Of a DNA stretch of 64,000 nucleotides, positions 63,636-64,000 are shown one piece after another. Each line of letters begins with the position of its first letter. Positions within the stretch are counted from its first letter, which is position 1. The notes below the pieces were generated by a model. It was not told the DNA's origin and ran no database searches. It was given only the letters and a program-made list of their open reading frames with translations. The stretch spans positions 1 to 64,000 of the forward strand of contig JBCCCR010000003.1 of assembly GCA_039033415.1 (NCBI GenBank), in the 5' to 3' direction. Source of the DNA: Pseudomonadota bacterium. Its GTDB lineage: Bacteria > Pseudomonadota > Gammaproteobacteria > Xanthomonadales > SZUA-38. The position numbers and the translations under genes were made by a program.

Positions 63636-64000
63636 TGACGAAAATTCTCATCGCCGGTGGCACCGGATTTGTGGGCATCAATGCAGCCCGCGCTTTTGCC
63701 GACCGCGGCATTCCCGTGGTCATCACAAGCCGCAAGCGTCACGACGACGCCGGCGAAACGCTGGCGGGAAAGAACGAACTCATCTCGATCGAATATGTCG
63801 ACTTAAGCCAGTCCGCCGCAGTTTTTGACCTTTACGCACGGCACCAGTTTTCCGGGGTGGTGATGCTCGCCCACGCCCACCAGTATGCGCGAACGCGGGC
63901 CGCCAGCAATGCCATCTATCCGATGACGCTGAACTGCCTGGACGGCGCTCAGTCCACCGGGGTTGAACGGGTTGTCCTCGCCAGTTCGGTGGCGATTTAC
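63635..64000 (+). CDS. NAD-dependent epimerase/dehydratase, partial (cut by window end)
   Basis: The first 122 residues show a Rossmann fold: GGTGFVG near residues 8-14, a following D/R region, and ASSVAIY at the window end, where the SDR active site would continue. Members reduce or rearrange sugars, flavonoids or steroid-like substrates. It shares the ATGA overlap with the fumarylacetoacetase gene, so it belongs to the operon. The rest lies outside the window. Confidence 0.8.
   Translation, partial: MTKILIAGGTGFVGINAARAFADRGIPVVITSRKRHDDAGETLAGKNELISIEYVDLSQSAAVFDLYARHQFSGVVMLAHAHQYARTRAASNAIYPMTLNCLDGAQSTGVERVVLASSVAIY

Noticed and set aside
1-64000. CRISPR array or prophage structural genes
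   Set aside because: No regularly spaced repeats and no capsid, tail or terminase genes are seen; the defence-like region is not a phage genome.

Overview
The window looks like a contig from a Gram-negative, probably marine or soil gammaproteobacterium. The evidence is a TonB-dependent receptor, secreted proteins with Sec signals, a TolB-like/TPR protein that starts with a membrane segment, a C-terminal IPTL/PEP-CTERM-like sorting signal, and secreted proteins carrying a W-x-N-P domain familiar from Wenzhouxiangella/Woeseia-like bacteria. No rRNA or species marker is present, so the lineage is an inference. Base composition changes by eye: bases 1 to about 12,200 are clearly more AT-rich than the rest.

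Region 1 (1-12,223) has the look of a genomic island. It begins with the 3' end of an IS3-family element and ends at a tRNA-Lys(UUU)-like 3' fragment in + orientation, the geometry expected for the distal att site of an island inserted in a tRNA gene lying left of the window. It carries two probable defence modules. One is a tight minus-strand operon: class III nucleotide cyclase, small helical protein, and an 808-residue tandem KaiC/RecA-like ATPase, followed by an AIPR protein with an N-terminal PD-(D/E)xK-like nuclease. I do not recognise the cyclase-KaiC combination as a named system, and it is the best candidate for something new. The second is a coiled-coil protein translationally coupled to a DUF4041/GIY-YIG protein. 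No integrase is visible.

Region 2 (12,224-26,177) is ordinary chromosome with many secreted or membrane proteins: a BAAT-like lipoprotein hydrolase, a membrane LytTR regulator, a TolB/TPR protein, an esterase, a YHYH-MORN-SCO1 operon, an SGNH hydrolase and a CpcT/CpeT-like protein. Gene remnants and short dispersed repeats (a diverged 75-base pair of copies and several GGGGTCAG-type sequences) lie between them.

Region 3 (26,381-64,000) is a catabolic gene cluster of more than 37 kb, apparently for aromatic (possibly halogenated, sulfated or ether-linked) compounds. It holds two type I extradiol dioxygenase-like proteins, two FAD-dependent aromatic hydroxylases, a Rieske oxygenase, a PhyH dioxygenase, a 2-keto-4-pentenoate hydratase, two FAH-superfamily hydrolases, three CMD/AhpD proteins, four GSTs (one resembling the LinD/PcpC reductive dehalogenases), a sulfatase, an Asp-nucleophile alpha/beta hydrolase, an acyl-CoA ligase, a fused CoA-transferase, a FadB-like protein and a thiolase. 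An MFS carrier and a TonB receptor would provide uptake, and three TetR regulators with clear operator-like dyads would provide control. A likely order is: uptake, hydroxylation or Rieske oxidation, ring cleavage, hydrolysis/hydration, then CoA activation and beta-oxidation. The real substrate cannot be read from the sequence.
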